Assembly (NCBI GenBank): GCA_041688385.1
Contig: JBDNIH010000213.1
Coordinates: forward strand, 1-32,973
Reading direction: 5' to 3'
DNA from: UBA7662 sp041688385
GTDB lineage: Bacteria; Bacteroidota; Bacteroidia; UBA7662
Length of the DNA stretch: 32,973 bases
The notes under the pieces were generated by a model that was given only the letters and a program-made list of their open reading frames with translations, was not told the DNA's origin and searched no databases. Shown here piece after piece: positions 31,148-32,973 of this stretch (positions are counted from its first letter, which is position 1; every line of letters starts with the position of its first letter). Made by a program: the position numbers and the translations under genes.

Positions 31148-31923
31148 ATTACGCATATATCGAAAGCACCGTTGCCGAACGTATAGGTTATATCGTGCTC
31201 AATCGTCCTGAAAAGCGGAATGCTTTTAACCATGAATTGGTAGCCGAGCTCAAAACTGCTTTTCAGCAACTTTATGGCGACAAGCACTGTAAAATCATCA
31301 TTCTGAAAGCCCGTGGAGAAGTGTTTAGCGCAGGTGCTGATTTAGGCTATCTCAAGTCGTTGCAGTCCAACACCTTCGAAGAAAACCTGGCCGACAGCAC
31401 TCACCTTATGGAACTATATAAGCTGATTTACAGTGGACCAAAGGTGGTAATCAGCCAAATAGAAGGCTCAGCCATTGCCGGAGGATGTGGATTGGCTACG
31501 CTGACCGATTTCTCCTTTGCCGTTCCCATTGCCAAATTTGGTTATACCGAAGTCAGAATTGGCTTCATTCCTGCCATTGTGATGGTCTTTCTAACCCGTA
31601 AAATTGGGGAAGGTCGCGCCCGGGAGTTGTTGCTTACTGGGGATTTATTAACAGCCGAAGAAGCATTGAAATACGGTATGATTAGTTTTGTAGTGAATGC
31701 CGATGAAATTGAAACACTCGTTTATCAGTTTGCTCAAAAACTCATTGAAAACTGTTCCTCAGAGTCGTTGGCTAATACCAAAAGAATGCTCGCCCGTATT
31801 CAAGATTTGCCGTATGAAGACGCTTTGGGTTATGCTGCCGAGCAAAATGCACACGCACGGGCCACCACAGATTGTCAACGGGGCATTGCAGCCTTTTTGA
31901 ATAAAGAAAAAAACCAATGGTAA
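31144..31923 (+). CDS. Enoyl-CoA hydratase/isomerase (crotonase) family protein
   Basis: A 259-residue crotonase-fold protein. The oxyanion-hole segments are EVFSAGADL (59-67) and AIAGGCGLA (110-118). The residue matching the second catalytic glutamate of hydratases (E164 of rat crotonase) is present as E136 in FGYTEVRIGF, but the position of the first (E144) is G116. This argues for an isomerase-like or other reaction rather than standard hydration. Bacteroidota homologues are often annotated as methylglutaconyl-CoA or enoyl-CoA hydratase; I leave the substrate open. It overlaps comEC by 4 bases and the next gene by 7 bases. It may link functionally with the glutaryl-CoA dehydrogenase-like gene at 5017, which makes crotonyl-CoA, but distance argues against co-regulation. 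Confidence 0.88.
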   Translation: MNYAYIESTVAERIGYIVLNRPEKRNAFNHELVAELKTAFQQLYGDKHCKIIILKARGEVFSAGADLGYLKSLQSNTFEENLADSTHLMELYKLIYSGPKVVISQIEGSAIAGGCGLATLTDFSFAVPIAKFGYTEVRIGFIPAIVMVFLTRKIGEGRARELLLTGDLLTAEEALKYGMISFVVNADEIETLVYQFAQKLIENCSSESLANTKRMLARIQDLPYEDALGYAAEQNAHARATTDCQRGIAAFLNKEKNQW

Positions 31924-32534
31924 AACTCATTTCATTACTCCTTGCTTCCACCCTACTACTCGCAGGCCTGAATAGTTGCGACAACACTAAAAAAACACCC
32001 GAATCGCAAGAGGAAACTCCTGCACCGGCAGGTGCTGCCATGCCAGACACCTTGGTGCATCGGCAAGCCAAAAAAATTAGTCAGGAAGCTTTTGCTGCAC
32101 TTTCTGGCGCATTACAAAAGGCCATCGCCGAAGGAGGTGTACTCCACGCCATCGACCTTTGTAAAACTCAGGCAAATCCTATCACAGCAGCCGTTGGCGC
32201 TAGTCAAGGTGCTGTCGTTAAACGTATCGCTGTGCGTTACCGCAATCCTGACAATGCCGTTAATTCCACCGAATTGCAGCTTTTCGACGATTGGTCTACG
32301 CAAATTGGGCGTGGCGAAGATCCAGCAGCTGTAGTCTTACACGAGGGCGAAAACCGTATTTGGTATGGCGCTATTCGAATAAGCAATCCGCTCTGTTTGC
32401 AATGCCACGGTGCGCCCGGTAAAGATATCGCTGAGGCCACCCTCGCTCAGCTGCGAGCAACATATCCCGATGACCGAGCAACGGGTTTTGCTTTGGGGGA
32501 TTTGCGGGGAGCGTGGAAAGTTACCCTACCCTAG
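31917..32534 (+). CDS. DUF3365-type haem-binding lipoprotein
   Basis: A 205-residue lipoprotein. The signal MVKLISLLLASTLLLAGLNSC ends in the lipobox LNSC (Cys21), followed by a Pro/Glu-rich linker. The mature domain shows the DUF3365 (Tll0287-like) pattern: a helical N-part, RYRNPDNAVNSTELQLFDDW, and one c-type haem site CLQCH (160-164), then RATGFALGDLRGAWKVTL at the end. Such proteins are single-haem sensors or electron carriers in the periplasm. It overlaps the crotonase gene by 7 bases and is the last gene of the comEC operon. It ends with TAG, which shows that TAG is a normal stop here. Confidence 0.82.
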   Translation: MVKLISLLLASTLLLAGLNSCDNTKKTPESQEETPAPAGAAMPDTLVHRQAKKISQEAFAALSGALQKAIAEGGVLHAIDLCKTQANPITAAVGASQGAVVKRIAVRYRNPDNAVNSTELQLFDDWSTQIGRGEDPAAVVLHEGENRIWYGAIRISNPLCLQCHGAPGKDIAEATLAQLRATYPDDRATGFALGDLRGAWKVTLP

Positions 32535-32581
32535 CCCGCGCTCCGGCCTACATCTCCTAATCCTTCGACCAAGCCTGTTTG

Positions 32582-32819
32582 GACTCGGACTGACGGGCCA
32601 CTTAATTTTGACCCAATTTCTAGTTTTAAGTTCATGAATTGGCCGAAGTCATGGTCGGAATAAGAGAAGATAAAAATTTAGACACCGTTTAACTGGGCAA
32701 GGGCCAGCTATTCATTAAAAGTCGAATACCCCTTCACCATCTGCACTACAACTTTGGCGATGAACTGAATACCCGCATGGCTGCTAAACTACTCTTGTAA
32801 ACAGCCGTCAGTCCGAGTC
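32582..32819. repeat. Segment bounded by 15-bp inverted repeats
   Basis: GACTCGGACTGACGG (32582-32596) and its exact reverse complement CCGTCAGTCCGAGTC (32805-32819) enclose 238 bases. No transposase lies inside. This could be a MITE-like element or the remains of a larger insertion; target-site duplications are not evident. Confidence 0.6.
32654..32773 (-). pseudogene. Diverged duplicate of the marC 3' end and its downstream flank
   Basis: This aligns base for base with 32817-32936 (period 163) with roughly three quarters identity, ending in an identical run TTGGCGATGAACTGAATACC. On the minus strand it encodes GIQFIAKVVVQMVKGYSTFNE and a stop, against GIQFIANGVVPMLKDVFAR in the real gene. 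It has no upstream coding part. Confidence 0.65.
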
Positions 32820-32936
32820 GGAATAAGAAAAGATAAAATTTAGACACCGCTAACCCGAGCGAGGACCGGCTGTTATTTAACGCGCAAAAACATCCTTCAA
32901 CATCGGCACTACCCCGTTGGCGATGAACTGAATACC
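32817..32936. repeat. Second copy of the 120-bp duplication, containing the intact marC end
   Basis: Partner of 32654-32773. It includes the last 19 codons and stop of the marC-family gene and about 60 bases downstream, with the words GTCGGAATAAG and TTTAGACACCG shared by both copies. Confidence 0.65.
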
Positions 32937-32973
32937 GATAGCTAAAACAATAAAGCCCATCATTCGAGAAAGA
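32877..32973 (-). CDS. MarC-family integral membrane protein (C-terminal end only)
   Basis: Only the last 31 codons lie inside the window: LSRMMGFIVLAIGIQFIANGV followed by VPMLKDVFAR and TAA at 32877-32879. The R-[IM]-M-G-[LF]-I-x-L-A-I-x-[VI]-Q-F-I-x-[DN]-G pattern of the final membrane helix is that of the MarC / UPF0056 family, small six-helix proteins of uncertain function. The gene's start lies beyond the right edge. The segment just downstream of its stop is repeated (see 32654-32773). Confidence 0.7.
   Translation of the reverse strand, partial: LSRMMGFIVLAIGIQFIANGVVPMLKDVFAR

Overview
The window is ordinary chromosome of a Bacteroidota species, probably from the Chitinophagia/Saprospiria/Sphingobacteriia side; the exact lineage is inference. 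The evidence is a primary sigma factor of the short Bacteroidota type without region 1.1, a fused SecDF, a TonB-dependent receptor with an N-terminal carboxypeptidase-regulatory-like domain, an archaeal-type class I aldolase beside accD, a C-terminal tail resembling a type IX secretion signal, and several promoters of the Bacteroidota form (TTTG, about 19 bases, TAnnTTTG). Nearly all recognisable genes are core metabolism or housekeeping. I saw no tRNA, rRNA, CRISPR array, intact transposase or integrase.

Layout. 1-5000: a FAD-linked oxidase running off the left edge, divergent from a dihydrolipoamide acyltransferase (E2); then a membrane-anchored thioredoxin-like protein, a small membrane protein and a short-chain dehydrogenase. 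5000-7400: a glutaryl-CoA-dehydrogenase-like enzyme, divergent from folB and a methyltransferase. 7400-8270: no intact gene; it holds a candidate small structured RNA and a decayed lipoprotein gene. 8270-17750, all minus strand: a CvrA/NhaP2-type antiporter, secDF, a small exported protein, ktrA overlapping udk, a TonB-dependent receptor and rpe. 18095-19690: prfC. 19690-20170: non-coding, with a relic of a sorting-signal tail and hairpin repeats. 20170-25860, minus strand: rpoD, pnp, rpsO, accD and class I fructose-bisphosphate aldolase. 25900-28530: a more AT-rich segment bounded by a perfect 35-bp direct repeat, carrying a secreted propeller-like protein and a broken lipoprotein gene with a cysteine-rich end. 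28510-32540: a GNAT acetyltransferase, then an overlapping operon of comEC, an enoyl-CoA hydratase-family gene and a DUF3365-type haem lipoprotein. 32580-32973: a diverged duplication of the 3' end of a marC-family gene that enters from the right edge.

How it works together. The E2, glutaryl-CoA dehydrogenase, crotonase, aldolase, accD and rpe genes belong to central carbon, acyl-CoA and pentose metabolism. prfC, rpsO, pnp, rpoD and secDF belong to translation, RNA turnover, transcription and export. CvrA-like and KtrA proteins suggest potassium homeostasis. The accessory material is confined to four small places (7.4-8.3, 19.7-20.2, 25.9-28.5 and 32.6-32.9 kb), and these hold most of the unusual observations. 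I did not find a convincing complete new system. The best leads are the candidate small RNA near 7.5 kb and the repeat-bounded cassette at 25.9-28.5 kb.
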